A stretch of DNA of 64,000 nt from Synechococcus sp. PCC 7502 (GTDB lineage: Bacteria; Cyanobacteriota; Cyanobacteriia; Pseudanabaenales; Pseudanabaenaceae): positions 1,766,394 to 1,830,393 of the forward strand of contig NC_019702.1 of the NCBI RefSeq assembly GCF_000317085.1, in the 5' to 3' direction. The notes beneath the pieces were generated by a model that did no database searches, had not been told where the DNA came from, and worked only from the letters and a program-made list of their open reading frames with translations. Below are positions 25,113 to 35,658 of the stretch, piece by piece; position 1 is the stretch's first letter; every line of letters begins with the position of its first letter. Both the position numbers and the translations under genes were made by a program.

Positions 25113-28100
25113 TTACTGAAATACGAAGTTAGAAGCAGTTAAAGAAGAAGTATCAACTCCAGTTAAGGTCGCAATCGCATTATTTCCAATAATGATGCTA
25201 TTACCAGTGAGAGTCAAATTGGCAAAGCTGAGTATTCCTCCGCCATTGATGCCAATGACATCTGTTCCCGCTTGGAAATCAACAATGGTATTTGCAGCAG
25301 TGGGAGCAGAAACATTGAAAATCCAAAATTGGTCAGCACCAGCACCACCAGATAACAAGTTATTGCCACCAGTACCAACAAAGAATTTGTCATTACCGTC
25401 ACCACCCAGAGCGCGATCTCCAAATCCTAAGAAGAAAGTGTCATCGCCAGTACCACCAGACATGCGGTTGCCGCCTTTGGCATCAGTAGCTTCAAAAGTA
25501 TCGTTGCCAGCACTACCAAATACGCGATCGCCCTGAGTGACGAAGATTGTGTCGTTGTTGCTGCCAGTGTCAATACGACTATTGCCAACTGCAAACGAAG
25601 TGTTAAATTGCAGATCGACAGTGTCATCACCTGCACCTGTGAACGCGATGTTGCTACGACCATCAAACACACCGCCATTGGTGGCAATCAAATCGTCATT
25701 ACCTGATGTTCCGATACTAGTCAATTTACTATCCGCCACAACCGCATTGGGTGTGACTTCAAACTGACTGACAATTTGCGGTTGCAGGGAAGTAAAGGCG
25801 CTGGGATTTGCTTCCAACTGAGCGCGGGTATAGGCATCAATACCCCACGTTGTGACGGTCAACTTCTGTGTGGTGGGATCGATATTAAACTCAGTCCAGC
25901 CATAGGTATTGGTGGCAACATAATCTCCCTTCAATAACTTGGCATTAATTAATCCATTTGCTTGAGAGAGATTGTTATCTAGACCCACAGGATCGTAACC
26001 CAATGGAGTCAAGCCACCATTGACAATATTCTTGATGAAGGCATCCTTACCAGCATTAGGGAAGGAATCATATAAAGCCTTTTGCGGAGCTGTGATTAAT
26101 CCAGCCGCAAGAGCTAGCTCAGCTACAGTAGGACCGAATGGTGCATCATAGGCAACTGAACCAGTAACAACTTCAAAAGCACTAGTAGCAATTTGAGGTT
26201 TGCCAACTCCTTCTTGATAGGTAAGGTTATTTACCAATGTGCCGTGAATATCGGCGGAAACGAAGACTACGTTAGTAATTTTGTTGTCATTGATGAATTT
26301 GAGGATTTCCGTCCGCTCAGCGGCATAACCTTCATAGCGATCGCTCGCAGCAAGCACACCCAAATTCTCAATTGGTTCGGGAATATCGATGAACTTCCAA
26401 GTTACTCCATCCTTTTGAGCTTGTAAAAGATCGCGCTTGAGGTCATCAACCTGAGCGCGACCTAGGAGGGTGCGCGTAGGATCGAAGGACTTAGTTAAGA
26501 AAGCCCCAATTGCAGCAGTGTCAGCAGGATTAACGACACCATCAAGCTCCTGACTGCGGAAAGAACGAGCATCTAAAACGATATTGATTGCATCGCTACC
26601 GTAAGTATTTGCCCGATAGAGTTTGCGTTCGCCAGCAGTTTTGGTGTCGCCAGTTTGTCCGTAGAACTGGTCTTGGACTGGTTTGTAATCTTGGAAAGCT
26701 TGTAAGCCATTCTCAAAAAGCGTACTGTCATTAATCAGAGTATTAGGATTGTCGCTTGGGAAAGCTGCTAAAAATCGATTAGTTCCGCCAGCGCCACCCT
26801 TATCGCTACTAATAGGAGCCGCACCTGCAAAGTCATTGGTAACTTCGTGATCGTCGATAGTAGCCAAAATGGAAGTTGAAGCGCGAAGATCGGCAAAAGT
26901 ATTTTGACCGTAGCGACTTCCATATACTTCGGCATATTTTGCGCGGTAGTCATCTATGGATGTAGCTTGTTGCTTCTCAGTACCATCTGCATTCTTTAGC
27001 CCAGGGGATGCAACATCACCGTAAATGGTATCGCCAAATTCTACAAAGAATTTGAGATTGCGTTCGTCAGCATTAGAGATGGAAGGATAGGGGCTGAGTT
27101 CACCACGCCAATCGCCAGAAATACCAAAGCCCAAACCTGTCTGAGTTCCACTTGCTGCCGCTGTGCTGAATTGACCAGTAGCGCGATCGCCTAATGCATC
27201 GGTAACTCGATAGAAATAATTCGTGTTTGGATTCAAGCCATCGACACCAACCTTTACGGGTTGCAGGGAGTTGGTAACGGTAGCCGTTTTCGTACCAGCG
27301 ATCGTACTAAAATCGGCACTTGTGGAATATTCAAAAGTGACGTTACCGAGAATCGGCGTGCGTGTCCAAAGAACTGTGGAAGTTTGTGTAGTATCGCCAG
27401 AAGCAACACCATTAGGGAATGCACCAGAGAAATCAACCGTAAGTGCCACAATTTGAGTAAACTGCGACTGGTTAAAGGTGTTATTTGTCGAATTTGCGGC
27501 GGGAGTTTTGTTGAAATTGTCATCAGCTACTAAGACAAGCGTTGGCTTCCCATTTACCGTTGGACCAAAGGTTACGCCTTCGATATTATCAAGTCCTGTA
27601 GACAACTTCAGATCGTCCAAATTCAACAACAGTTGTTTTTGTGCGGGCTTGATCTTGGCAAAATCGGTATCGGAAAGAGCCTTTAAGCTATTGATGCTGC
27701 TGATATCGTCCGCATCGCCAATGCTGACTCGATAAATTTTGATAACATTACTTGTCTCTGGACTATTAGGCGTATTCGCTGGCACAGAAGAGAACGATCG
27801 CTCTATAGCTAAGTAGTTACCGTTATTGTCTAGAGCCGTGAGCGCCACCAATCCTGCCGTGCTGAAATTGTTAGTGTCATTTGTAGGATTCTTAGAAGGC
27901 GCAACTGCCGTGGGATCAACGTTATACAGATACTCACCGACAGCTTGGTTGGTGTCTAAATTGAACTTCAGTAAGCGCGATCGTCCAATACCAGATGGAT
28001 TCAAAGCATCGGAACCTGGGAAGCTAGTACGCTGACCGTCTTGAATAAGAGCATTTTCCGTAGCAGTCAGCAAGGTACGCTTATCGGGACTAATTGCCAC

Positions 28101-28649
28101 GCTTTCAAAGGCGAGGTTGTCGTAAGTTCCTCTGGTTTCAGTGGCGGCTAGATTAGTATCTGGCAGAAACTTAGTGGGAATTGGCAATGTTCTCAACAAT
28201 TGTCCTGTTGAGAGATTGTACTCATTCACAAAGGGATTAGTACGAATCTGTCCAGCCGCATCTACTTGCCCTTCAGAGGAGATAAATACTGTACCGCGAT
28301 TAGTCAAGCCAATGTCTTCAGTATCAGTGCTTTGAGGCGTGTAATTAGTTCCATCCGCTTTCTTTAAGAGCGTGACATTTTGGAACGAAACTTTACTGTT
28401 ATCTAAACTTCCTGAACTTAAATCAATTTTGAGATTGTAAAAACGGGTAGGTTGACCGGGTTCGTTGGGATTGCTCTTGCGATCATCAGAAATGCTATAG
28501 AAAACATTGTTTTTGGCATCGTAGGTAATGCCAGACAAACCACCTACAGTAGTATCGTTGCCATTGGCATCTTTAACATTTACTGATTGCGCGGGATAGG
28601 TTGCTTGACCAATAAAGCTCAACTTCGGCAGAGTTGCATTAGTATCCAT
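25113..28649 (-). CDS. Three-module secreted phosphatase: phytase-like + PhoD + RTX
   Basis: 1178 residues, no Sec/Tat signal. Residues about 8-410 form an esterase-like phytase domain (GGLSGITYDAKNNVFYSISD, DTEDIGLTNRGTVFISSEGQ, YDNLAFESVAISPDKRTLLT, LDNIEGVTFGPTVNGKPTLV). Residues about 420-960 match PhoD alkaline phosphatase: the N-terminal FPNGVASGDTTQTSTVLWTR, then FVEFGDTIYGD, ILATIDDHEVTNDFAG and VVFVSADIHGT, the Asp/His metal-site motifs. Residues about 985-1178 are RTX nonapeptides and the same C-terminal module as the PhoX-like protein, ending TLTGVDTSSLTASNFVFQ. PhoD enzymes hydrolyse phosphomono- and diesters with Ca/Fe. It should be exported by the nearby type I system. No Pho-box was found in its 250-bp upstream region. 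Confidence 0.9.
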   Translation of the reverse strand: MDTNATLPKLSFIGQATYPAQSVNVKDANGNDTTVGGLSGITYDAKNNVFYSISDDRKSNPNEPGQPTRFYNLKIDLSSGSLDNSKVSFQNVTLLKKADGTNYTPQSTDTEDIGLTNRGTVFISSEGQVDAAGQIRTNPFVNEYNLSTGQLLRTLPIPTKFLPDTNLAATETRGTYDNLAFESVAISPDKRTLLTATENALIQDGQRTSFPGSDALNPSGIGRSRLLKFNLDTNQAVGEYLYNVDPTAVAPSKNPTNDTNNFSTAGLVALTALDNNGNYLAIERSFSSVPANTPNSPETSNVIKIYRVSIGDADDISSINSLKALSDTDFAKIKPAQKQLLLNLDDLKLSTGLDNIEGVTFGPTVNGKPTLVLVADDNFNKTPAANSTNNTFNQSQFTQIVALTVDFSGAFPNGVASGDTTQTSTVLWTRTPILGNVTFEYSTSADFSTIAGTKTATVTNSLQPVKVGVDGLNPNTNYFYRVTDALGDRATGQFSTAAASGTQTGLGFGISGDWRGELSPYPSISNADERNLKFFVEFGDTIYGDVASPGLKNADGTEKQQATSIDDYRAKYAEVYGSRYGQNTFADLRASTSILATIDDHEVTNDFAGAAPISSDKGGAGGTNRFLAAFPSDNPNTLINDSTLFENGLQAFQDYKPVQDQFYGQTGDTKTAGERKLYRANTYGSDAINIVLDARSFRSQELDGVVNPADTAAIGAFLTKSFDPTRTLLGRAQVDDLKRDLLQAQKDGVTWKFIDIPEPIENLGVLAASDRYEGYAAERTEILKFINDNKITNVVFVSADIHGTLVNNLTYQEGVGKPQIATSAFEVVTGSVAYDAPFGPTVAELALAAGLITAPQKALYDSFPNAGKDAFIKNIVNGGLTPLGYDPVGLDNNLSQANGLINAKLLKGDYVATNTYGWTEFNIDPTTQKLTVTTWGIDAYTRAQLEANPSAFTSLQPQIVSQFEVTPNAVVADSKLTSIGTSGNDDLIATNGGVFDGRSNIAFTGAGDDTVDLQFNTSFAVGNSRIDTGSNNDTIFVTQGDRVFGSAGNDTFEATDAKGGNRMSGGTGDDTFFLGFGDRALGGDGNDKFFVGTGGNNLLSGGAGADQFWIFNVSAPTAANTIVDFQAGTDVIGINGGGILSFANLTLTGNSIIIGNNAIATLTGVDTSSLTASNFVFQ

Positions 28650-29075
28650 AAGTTAGTTTTATTTTTGTAATATTGCAAACGTTTTGAGGGAATAGGAAGT
28701 GGGATTAGCAAATGAATCTGCGGTGCTGCTACTATCTATGCCTCTATGTGATGTGAATTCAATTACAGTCGAACATAAGAAGCGATCGCTTGCGACCGTT
28801 GAAAAATACACTCTACATTCCTGACTTGGATAAGGTGAGCCAAGAACCCTTGGATCTCGTCTTGTTCAAAACCTCCATTTCCATAAACCCTAAGTAGCTG
28901 TTGCTAAATTTCTTAAGATGTAAATATCCACATCATACAAGGACAACCAATAACTCAAGGTTTAGAATTGGTTATGCCTTAGTTAAATTTCTAGGTAGAT
29001 TTTATATCAATAGGACTAAAAACTCATTTAATAAAGCATATATACTTGGTAAAGAAAAAATATTAGTAATAAAAA
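28650..29075. other. Spacer with gene debris upstream of the PhoD-RTX gene
   Basis: Contains the promoter region of the minus-strand phosphatase gene, a HIP1 site, a 47-codon open relic frame on the minus strand (28763-28903) and a plus-strand open frame of 65 codons from 28901 that shows no family features. Nothing else supportable. Confidence 0.4.
28763..28903 (-). pseudogene. Short unidentified gene relic
   Basis: A minus-strand frame without a start codon, between a TAG (28906-28904) and a TAA (28765-28763), reads QQLLRVYGNGGFEQDEIQGF then LAHLIQVRNVECIFQRSQAI and ASYVRL. The composition is protein-like and the string is too ordered to look random, but I do not recognise the family. It lies next to a decayed IS5 copy, which suggests a region of accumulated debris. 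Confidence 0.3.
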
Positions 29076-29854
29076 ATGCGCCAAAGCTACGACAGTGATT
29101 TAACAGATCAGGAATGGGAAATAATTGGAGGAATGCTACTAACCCCATCAAAGCTAGATAGACCAGTAATTGTAGATAAGCGAGAAGTCGTGAATGGTAT
29201 TTTCTACATATTCAAAAATGGCTGTACATGGAAAAACTTACCGCATGATTAACCGTATATTTCTACTTCCGAAGATGGACATTCATCGGGTTAATGGTAG
29301 AGATAAATCAGAAATTAAGTGAACGAGTAAGGATAGAGGATGGAAGAGAAGCAACAGCAAGTTTGGCAAGTCTACATAGTCAAACGGTGAAGACAACGGA
29401 AAGTGCAGGGAGCTGAGGTTTTGATGGAGGCAAAAAAATCAAGGGTAGAAAACGGCATATTATCGTAGATACTCTGGGATTATTAGTAGGAGTGGTTGTA
29501 CACACTGCTGACATTGGAGAACGAGCCAGTGCAAAGTTACTATTAGAAAGCTTAAAATATCCATTGACAAGACTAAAAAAGATATTAGTAGATAAAGGAT
29601 ATTCTGGAGCAGAGATGACAGATTGGGTTAAAGAAAACTTTAATTGGGTCTGGGAAGTAAGTAAAAGTCCAGATAATCAGAAGGGATTTATAGTGGAATC
29701 GAAACGTTGGGTAGTAGAGAGAACCTTCGCATGGTTAGGTAAATGTCGGAGGCTGAGTAAAGACTATGAATATCATGAAAAAATGTCTGAGTCCTTTGTA
29801 TACTTGTCTTTAATCCGCATAATGCTCAGAAATTTGTCCCCCGTGAATTCTTAA
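29076..29854 (+). pseudogene. Decayed IS5-family transposase
   Basis: The N-terminus MRQSYDSDLTDQEWEIIGGM and REVVNGIFYIFKNGCTWKNL are typical of IS5-family (IS427/IS1031-like) transposases. The frame stops at PHD-TAA near 29250 after a small deletion (the PPWQT segment is missing), continues in another frame as TVYFYFRRWTFIG..., then hits an in-frame TGA after SAGS near 29414, then GGKKIKGRKRHIIVDTLGLL runs on to KRWVVERTFAWLGKCRRLSK and ends at 29854. The last 120 codons are open from 29492. The DDE enzyme is therefore inactive. No clear left inverted repeat was found; AAATGGGCTCT occurs at 29853-29863 and again at 29915-29925. Confidence 0.88.
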
Positions 29855-30035
29855 ATGGGCTCTTAAGCTGCTTGTCTACTGCATTTTAGCTTTATACTAC
29901 CATTTGTAGATGTCAAATGGGCTCTATATGACATTCTCATTCACCTAGAAGAATAGGGATAAAAATAGTACTCATTAAAGTAATGTATATACTCCCTCAC
30001 ATTTTTGCAGTCAGGGAGTACCTGGTACTAAGAAA

Positions 30036-33000
30036 CTAGTTCATTAACAACGTTCTACGCTTGGTAATCATACGGAATGCTTCGATCGAATCCCCTTCTT
30101 CCCATTCTTGGAATTTAGGTAACGCAATCCCACATTCAAACCCCGCAGCAACTTCCTTAACATCATCCTTCATCCGCTTCAGGGAATCTAGGGCAGACTC
30201 ATGTACTAGCTCACCGCGACGTTTAATGCGGATGCGAGAGTTCCGTACTAACTTCCCAGACTGAACATAACAGCCCGCCACTACACCTCGCCCAATGGGG
30301 AATAATGCCCTGACTTCAGCAATACCCAGATGTTCTTCAATTAACTCTGGCTCAAGTAAGCCTTCCATTGCCCCTTGAATATCTTCTAAGAGCTTGTAGA
30401 TAATGCTATAGTCACGCACATCCACACCCATAGAGTCTGAAGCCTGTCTAGCACCGGGTGCCATCGATGTATTAAAGCCAATAATAATGGCATCACTGGC
30501 AGCAGCTAACTCCACATCATTTTCCGTAATTTCACCAACGGCTGACAGCAGGACTCGCACTTGCACCTCACCCTGTGGTAACTGCTCTAGGGAACCCAAA
30601 ATCGCTTCCAGTGAACCTTGTACATCTCCCTTGAGGATTAAGTTTAGTTCTTTGAGTTCGCCTTCTTGCGCCTTGGCTGACACTGTACCTAGGGTAACTC
30701 GACGGGATGCCATTGCTTGCTGTAGTCGAGATTGGCGTTGCTCCATTGAGCGATCATTAGCGATCCCTCTCGCCAGCTTTTCATCGGTATATACTTCAAA
30801 TTCATCCCCTGCGGCGGGTACATCACTTAACCCTAAGACCTCAACGGCAAAGGAAGGAGATGCTACTTTAACCATACGCATGCGATCGTCGACCATTGCT
30901 CTAACCTTACCAAAGGAAGAACCAGCTACTAAAATATCACCGACACGCAGAGTCCCATTTTGGATTAGTAAAGTTGCCACAGGACCACGGGCTTTATCAA
31001 GGTGTGCCTCAATGACAGTACCACGGGCGGGACGATCAGGGTTTGCCTGTAAGTCTTCAACCTCTGAGACTAGAAGAATCATTTCTAAAAGACTATCAAG
31101 ATTTTCCCCCTTCAAAGCACTGACAGGAACCATAATTGTATCTCCGCCCCAAGCTTCATCAACTAAGCCATACTCTGTAAGCTCTTGGCGAATACGATCA
31201 GGTTGAGATTCAAGCTTATCAACCTTATTAATTGCGACAATGATTGGTACCTTTGCTGCCTTAGCGTGACTGATTGCTTCAATGGTTTGGGGCTGGACTC
31301 CATCATCGGCGGCAACGACCAGAATTGCCACATCCGTAACCCTTGCACCTCTTGCTCGCATGGCTGTAAAAGCTTGGTGACCGGGGGTATCTAGGAAGAC
31401 AATTTGTTGCTTTTTGCCATCATGTTCTACATCAACATGATATGCACCAATGTGCTGAGTGATTCCTCCCGCTTCACCTTGTGCTACTTTGGTTTTGCGA
31501 ATTGAGTCTAGTAAGGTGGTTTTACCATGATCGACATGCCCCATGATTGTAACTACGGGTGGACGACGCTGTAGGCTTTCTAGGTCACCAATTTCGATCA
31601 TTTCTGTAACCTTACGGGCAGGTGCATCGACACTAGTGATTTCTACTTCATACCCTAGCTCTGTTGCCACCATGCTAGCGGTTGGGATATCTAGGGTTTG
31701 GTTAATATTCGCCATTACCCCCTTCATAAATAGGGTACGAATAATATCGGTTTCTGGAAGAGACATCTGGTGAGCTAGTTCCTGCACACTAATACTTTCT
31801 TGCAGAGTAACTTTAGTTGGCTTTTCGGGTGGTGCCTCTACAGGAGAACGACGATCTCTATGGGATGTTCCACGTTTGACAACTTTATTAGCTGATGTTA
31901 ACGAATCAGGAGTTGTTACTTTAATACTGCGTTGTTTGGGGCGAGATGCAGGTCGTGCCAAAGATAGGCTAACTTGAGCTATATCAGTGGTTTCCAAATC
32001 TTCAATAATGTCATCTTCGTCAATGACTTTAAGAAATCGTTTATTTGGTCTGTTGAGCTTTGCTTTTTCCTTTTGTTCTAAGAGGTCTTGCTCTTCATCC
32101 TCTTTTTTGGATTTTCCCCGTTTAGCTAATCTAGTGGGTATGGGAGTACCTCGTCCGGGTAAAATTGGCGGTGATATTGGGGCGATCGCTACTAAGTCAG
32201 TTTCTTTGCGAGGGCTAGATGGTGGTGTGGGACGATCTGGTGATCTTAATGGTGGAGCATTAGGCGTGCGCATGGGACGAGGGGGATCGTTAGGCGCAGT
32301 GATGCCTCGCTCTATTAATACGGAGTCTTTAACAGGTAGGGGACGGGTCGGTTGACTGGGACGAGGGGATGGGTTACTAGGAGTACTGGGTTTAGTGGGT
32401 TTGTCGAGGCGGGGTTTGGCTACAGCTTTAATAGCAGGCTTTTCCTCTTCAGGCGATCGCCCAGTGGGAGATTGGTTAAGAGTAATAGCGGCTTTAGGTT
32501 GCTTAGGTGACGTATCTGTAGGAAGTGTAGGTTTACTAACTATGGTGTTGGCTATGGGAGTATTTATCCTAGGAGTAGTAGAAGCGGTGACCGGAGAGGG
32601 ACTAGTTGGTTTGGGTTGCTTGATAATGGTGACGGGTTGCTGAGGTTTTGGGGGTTTGGCTACAGTTGGATTGGTATTTGGAGTGGAATTGGAACTAACT
32701 GGGGCGATCATCTCTACGGTAACCTTGGGTTTCTTAGTCTCGATTACTGGCTTGGGAGCTGATGCTGGAGTTTTAGTTACGCTATTGTTTACGGCATTAC
32801 TTGAACCATTGCTTGAATCTGAGGCGGCTCGTGCTAAGGGCTTAAGAGGTTCTCGACTAAAAGTTGGGGGCTTAGCTACGAAAGATGGAGCTACAACTTC
32901 ACTTTGCTGAGCAATACTTTGGTTTACCTCCTGATTCCCTCCTGGATTTACCAAGCTAGTGATATCAGGCTTTACTAGCTCCTGAGGGCTATCTACTTTT

Positions 33001-33308
33001 TTAAGTTCTTGAGTAGGAGATGAAACCATCGGCGGGGAGATCAGATTTACAGTTGGCTTACTCACAGTAACAATTTGCTGTTTTGATACCTGATTGCTAG
33101 ATTCTTTCGATTCCTTTATTTTTGTTGAAGTAGGCGGAATAGTCAACTTTTTTTCTGGGGCTAATGACCTTATCTTTTCTGCATCTGCCTCTGATATTGA
33201 GCTACTAGCAGTTTTAACAGCAATACTTAACTGTTCGCACAGGGCGATTATATCTTTTGTCTCCAAACCTAGTTCTCTTGTTAACTCGTAAACTCTGACT
33301 TTATTCAT
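30036..33308 (-). CDS. infB: Translation initiation factor IF-2
   Basis: 1090 residues, close to the long IF-2 of other cyanobacteria. Order: an N-terminal IF2_N domain (about 1-50, [20 protein letters not shown]), a very long Pro/Ser/Thr/Lys-rich disordered linker (about 50-495), a second IF2_N region (about 500-560), the GTPase ([20 protein letters not shown] as P-loop near 588, [10 protein letters not shown] as G3, NKVDK as G4), the EF-Tu-like domain II and the C-terminal domains that bind fMet-tRNA. It positions initiator tRNA on the 30S subunit and promotes 50S joining. The nusA/ylxR partners seen in many bacteria are not upstream; purH is. Confidence 0.97.
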   Translation of the reverse strand: MNKVRVYELTRELGLETKDIIALCEQLSIAVKTASSSISEADAEKIRSLAPEKKLTIPPTSTKIKESKESSNQVSKQQIVTVSKPTVNLISPPMVSSPTQELKKVDSPQELVKPDITSLVNPGGNQEVNQSIAQQSEVVAPSFVAKPPTFSREPLKPLARAASDSSNGSSNAVNNSVTKTPASAPKPVIETKKPKVTVEMIAPVSSNSTPNTNPTVAKPPKPQQPVTIIKQPKPTSPSPVTASTTPRINTPIANTIVSKPTLPTDTSPKQPKAAITLNQSPTGRSPEEEKPAIKAVAKPRLDKPTKPSTPSNPSPRPSQPTRPLPVKDSVLIERGITAPNDPPRPMRTPNAPPLRSPDRPTPPSSPRKETDLVAIAPISPPILPGRGTPIPTRLAKRGKSKKEDEEQDLLEQKEKAKLNRPNKRFLKVIDEDDIIEDLETTDIAQVSLSLARPASRPKQRSIKVTTPDSLTSANKVVKRGTSHRDRRSPVEAPPEKPTKVTLQESISVQELAHQMSLPETDIIRTLFMKGVMANINQTLDIPTASMVATELGYEVEITSVDAPARKVTEMIEIGDLESLQRRPPVVTIMGHVDHGKTTLLDSIRKTKVAQGEAGGITQHIGAYHVDVEHDGKKQQIVFLDTPGHQAFTAMRARGARVTDVAILVVAADDGVQPQTIEAISHAKAAKVPIIVAINKVDKLESQPDRIRQELTEYGLVDEAWGGDTIMVPVSALKGENLDSLLEMILLVSEVEDLQANPDRPARGTVIEAHLDKARGPVATLLIQNGTLRVGDILVAGSSFGKVRAMVDDRMRMVKVASPSFAVEVLGLSDVPAAGDEFEVYTDEKLARGIANDRSMEQRQSRLQQAMASRRVTLGTVSAKAQEGELKELNLILKGDVQGSLEAILGSLEQLPQGEVQVRVLLSAVGEITENDVELAAASDAIIIGFNTSMAPGARQASDSMGVDVRDYSIIYKLLEDIQGAMEGLLEPELIEEHLGIAEVRALFPIGRGVVAGCYVQSGKLVRNSRIRIKRRGELVHESALDSLKRMKDDVKEVAAGFECGIALPKFQEWEEGDSIEAFRMITKRRTLLMN

Positions 33309-33524
33309 TTAGATAATTTGGGGTGATTGGTTGATTTACATAAAAACTGCTACCTGTGAATAATAAATATTTTGATATTAGGAGCGGTGTGATGTGGTTT
33401 ATGCATTCATACAGCAAATTTGACTATATGCATAGCAATAACTAAATTCTATTATTACTCATAGGGCTGCGAATGTCCCAAGTTGCTATGAATCTTGCTA
33501 TAAATCTATAGCTCAGTTTCACAT

Positions 33525-35090
33525 TTAATGCAAAAAATGGCGGGTATGAGTTATTGCCATAATTAAACCCAGTTCTTCAGCAGCTTTGATGGAGTCTTGA
33601 TCACGGAGGCTACCACCAGGTTGGACAATATATTTGATCCCCTTGCTCGCAGCTAGTCTTACGGTGTCATCAAAGGGGAAGAACCCATCACTAGCTAAAG
33701 TCGCATTTTGTATATTCGCACCTGAAGTTTTGCTTTCTGCCTGAGTTAGAGCAATTTGAGCAGAGCCAACTCGATTCATTTGTCCTGCACCTATGCCTAA
33801 GGTGGTGCGATCGCTAGTAATGACAATGGCGTTAGATTTCACATGGCGAGCAACTTTCCATGCAAATACCATTTCTGCCAGTTCTTCTTCTGTTGGCTTT
33901 AGTGTGGTGACAATTTCCCAAGTTGTGGGATCAACAGGAATATCATCGCTTTTCTGCACTAAGACTCCACCCGCAATCACTTTAACAGTGGTGGTTTCAC
34001 CTTGGCTTAGATTTGGCAGTCTTAAAACTCGCAGATTAGGTTTAGCTTTTAGTATTTCTAAAGCTTCAGGATCAAAGTTTGGAGCAACTATACATTCCAA
34101 AAATGTCGTAGTTAAAGCAGCCGCAGTCTCAACATCTACCGTTCGATTAAATGCCACAATCCCACCAAAAGCTGAAATTGAATCGGCATTAAAAGCATTT
34201 TTATAGGCATCTACTAAAGTGGGAGAGATCGCCACACCACAGGGATTATTATGCTTAACAATTACCGCCGCAGGATCATCATCAATAAATTCAGCAATAA
34301 TGGTTCTGGCTGCCTCAAGGTCTAGGAGATTGTTATAGCTAAGTTCTTTACCTTGTAATTGCTGGGCGGTTGTCCAACCATAAGCAGTATCTCCAAGCTG
34401 ATACCAAGTTGCGGGTTGATGGGGATTTTCCCCGTAGCGTAAGGTTTGCAATTTTTGCCCCTTGAGCGTAAAGAATTCCGTAGCATTTTGAGAGTCTTGA
34501 GCAAAGTCTTGGGCTAAGTATTGACTAATAGCGTAATCATAGGATTGGGTGTGCTTAAATGCTGCTAGGGCAAGCGATTGCCTAAATTCCAATCTAGTTT
34601 TACCATTATGATTTGCTATTTCCTCTAGATAGCTGGAGTATTGGCTAGGATCGGAGAGTACTGTAACGTATTGATGATTTTTAGCGGCGGCTCTAATCAT
34701 AGCGGGACCACCAATATCAATTTGCTCGATCGCTTCTTCTAGCGTGACTCCACTCTTGGCAATTGTTTGTTCAAAGGGATATAAATTTACAACCACTAGG
34801 GCGATCGCTGGAATTTCTTGTTTTTCCAGGTCTGCCAAATCTTCTGGCAATTCTAATCTTGCTAAAATTCCACCGTGGACTTTGGGATGGAGGGTTTTAA
34901 CTCTGCCCCCTAAAATTTCTGGTGCGCCAGTATATTCAGAAACTTTGGTCACCGGAATCTGTGCTTGCTTTAAGGCTGCGGCTGTACCACCACTACTAAT
35001 AATTGTGAATTTATATTTTTCAACTAGGGTACGAGCAAGCTCGATTAGTCCAGTTTTATTAGAAACACTCAGCAGGGCAACAGGATTCAT
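33525..35090 (-). CDS. purH: Bifunctional AICAR transformylase / IMP cyclohydrolase
   Basis: 521 residues, normal for PurH. The N-terminal IMP cyclohydrolase (about 1-200) shows ALLSVSNKTGLIELARTLVE, ISSGGTAAALKQ and RVKTLHPKVHGGILAR; the C-terminal transformylase (about 200-521) has VIVKHNNPCGVAI (catalytic Lys-His) and SDGFFPFDDTVRLAA. It carries out the last two steps of de novo IMP synthesis with 10-formyl-THF. Start ATG at 35090 agrees with the family start MNPVALLSVSNKTG. It precedes infB on the same strand with a 216-bp gap in which I see nothing notable, so co-transcription is uncertain. Confidence 0.97.
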   Translation of the reverse strand: MNPVALLSVSNKTGLIELARTLVEKYKFTIISSGGTAAALKQAQIPVTKVSEYTGAPEILGGRVKTLHPKVHGGILARLELPEDLADLEKQEIPAIALVVVNLYPFEQTIAKSGVTLEEAIEQIDIGGPAMIRAAAKNHQYVTVLSDPSQYSSYLEEIANHNGKTRLEFRQSLALAAFKHTQSYDYAISQYLAQDFAQDSQNATEFFTLKGQKLQTLRYGENPHQPATWYQLGDTAYGWTTAQQLQGKELSYNNLLDLEAARTIIAEFIDDDPAAVIVKHNNPCGVAISPTLVDAYKNAFNADSISAFGGIVAFNRTVDVETAAALTTTFLECIVAPNFDPEALEILKAKPNLRVLRLPNLSQGETTTVKVIAGGVLVQKSDDIPVDPTTWEIVTTLKPTEEELAEMVFAWKVARHVKSNAIVITSDRTTLGIGAGQMNRVGSAQIALTQAESKTSGANIQNATLASDGFFPFDDTVRLAASKGIKYIVQPGGSLRDQDSIKAAEELGLIMAITHTRHFLH

Positions 35091-35206
35091 AGATTGGAAT
35101 TGAAGTTAATACAGGGATTATAGATCAGCAATGCCTCAGAAATTATTTTTGCCAACTTTCGCATTTCGGCTGTTTTTTATCTTTATGACTTTTTTTAAAT
35201 ATTAAA

Positions 35207-35461
35207 TTAATAAAGAAGTTTGTCGTATTCTGCATGAGTGCCAATCCAAAACCATAAAAACCCATCTTGAATTTCTGTAGAGATCGCTCGATAATTGGAG
35301 CCTATACGAGCTGACCACACCTTACCAACCTTCTTAAATTGTAGTGAGGGATGAGAAGGATTATTTTTCAAAAGCTGAAAATTCTTGTCGGCAAGATGTC
35401 GAACTTCCATAGGTAAACGATTATAGCAATTCCAGAAACTAGAAGATGTTTTGTGCTTCAA
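35207..35461 (-). CDS. RelE/ParE-superfamily toxin
   Basis: 84 residues. The fold signature is readable: KNFQLLKNNPSHPSLQFKKV, then VWSARIGSNYRAIS and FLWFWIGTHAEYDKLLY, typical of the RelE/ParE-like toxins annotated beside cyanobacterial antitoxins (mRNA interferase or gyrase poison; which one cannot be told). The start is a TTG (35461-35459) that overlaps the antitoxin TGA stop as TTGA, so the toxin is translationally coupled. Second gene of a two-gene module. Confidence 0.8.
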   Translation of the reverse strand: MKHKTSSSFWNCYNRLPMEVRHLADKNFQLLKNNPSHPSLQFKKVGKVWSARIGSNYRAISTEIQDGFLWFWIGTHAEYDKLLY

Positions 35462-35658
35462 AGCTCTCTTACCTTACCTGTTTTATACTCGTCAAGTGCA
35501 GCATTAATGAGAAAGTCTAATTTCCCAGCACTGGAATCTTGTTCAATCTGCTGATCCCAACGGGTTTGATCAAATTCAATAAACCAGTCACGCAACTTTG
35601 AAAAGGAATCATTATCTAATTCGGCAATGAATTGTTCTAAGGTTTCTACTGGCATCAT
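35458..35658 (-). CDS. Antitoxin of the RelE/ParE-type module
   Basis: 66 residues: PVETLEQFIAELDNDSFSKL, RDWFIEFDQTRWDQQIEQDS, then AGKLDFLINAALDEYKTGKV. This small acidic helical family regularly precedes RelE/ParE-like toxins in cyanobacteria; the C-terminal part presumably wraps the toxin. The start may be either of two adjacent ATGs. It overlaps the toxin start. Confidence 0.75.
   Translation of the reverse strand: MMPVETLEQFIAELDNDSFSKLRDWFIEFDQTRWDQQIEQDSSAGKLDFLINAALDEYKTGKVREL

Noticed and set aside
28901-29098. 65-codon plus-strand open frame before the IS5 relic
   Set aside because: No recognisable domain; it overlaps the start of the transposase pseudogene in another frame and looks like random A/T-rich sequence.
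30000-30035. Inverted repeats ACTCCCT/AGGGAGT and GTACCTGGTAC after infB as a terminator
   Set aside because: The stems are short and not followed by a T-tract on the infB strand.
30487-32910. Long plus-strand open frames opposite infB
   Set aside because: They mirror the infB coding sequence and its repetitive Pro/Ser linker; infB is certain.
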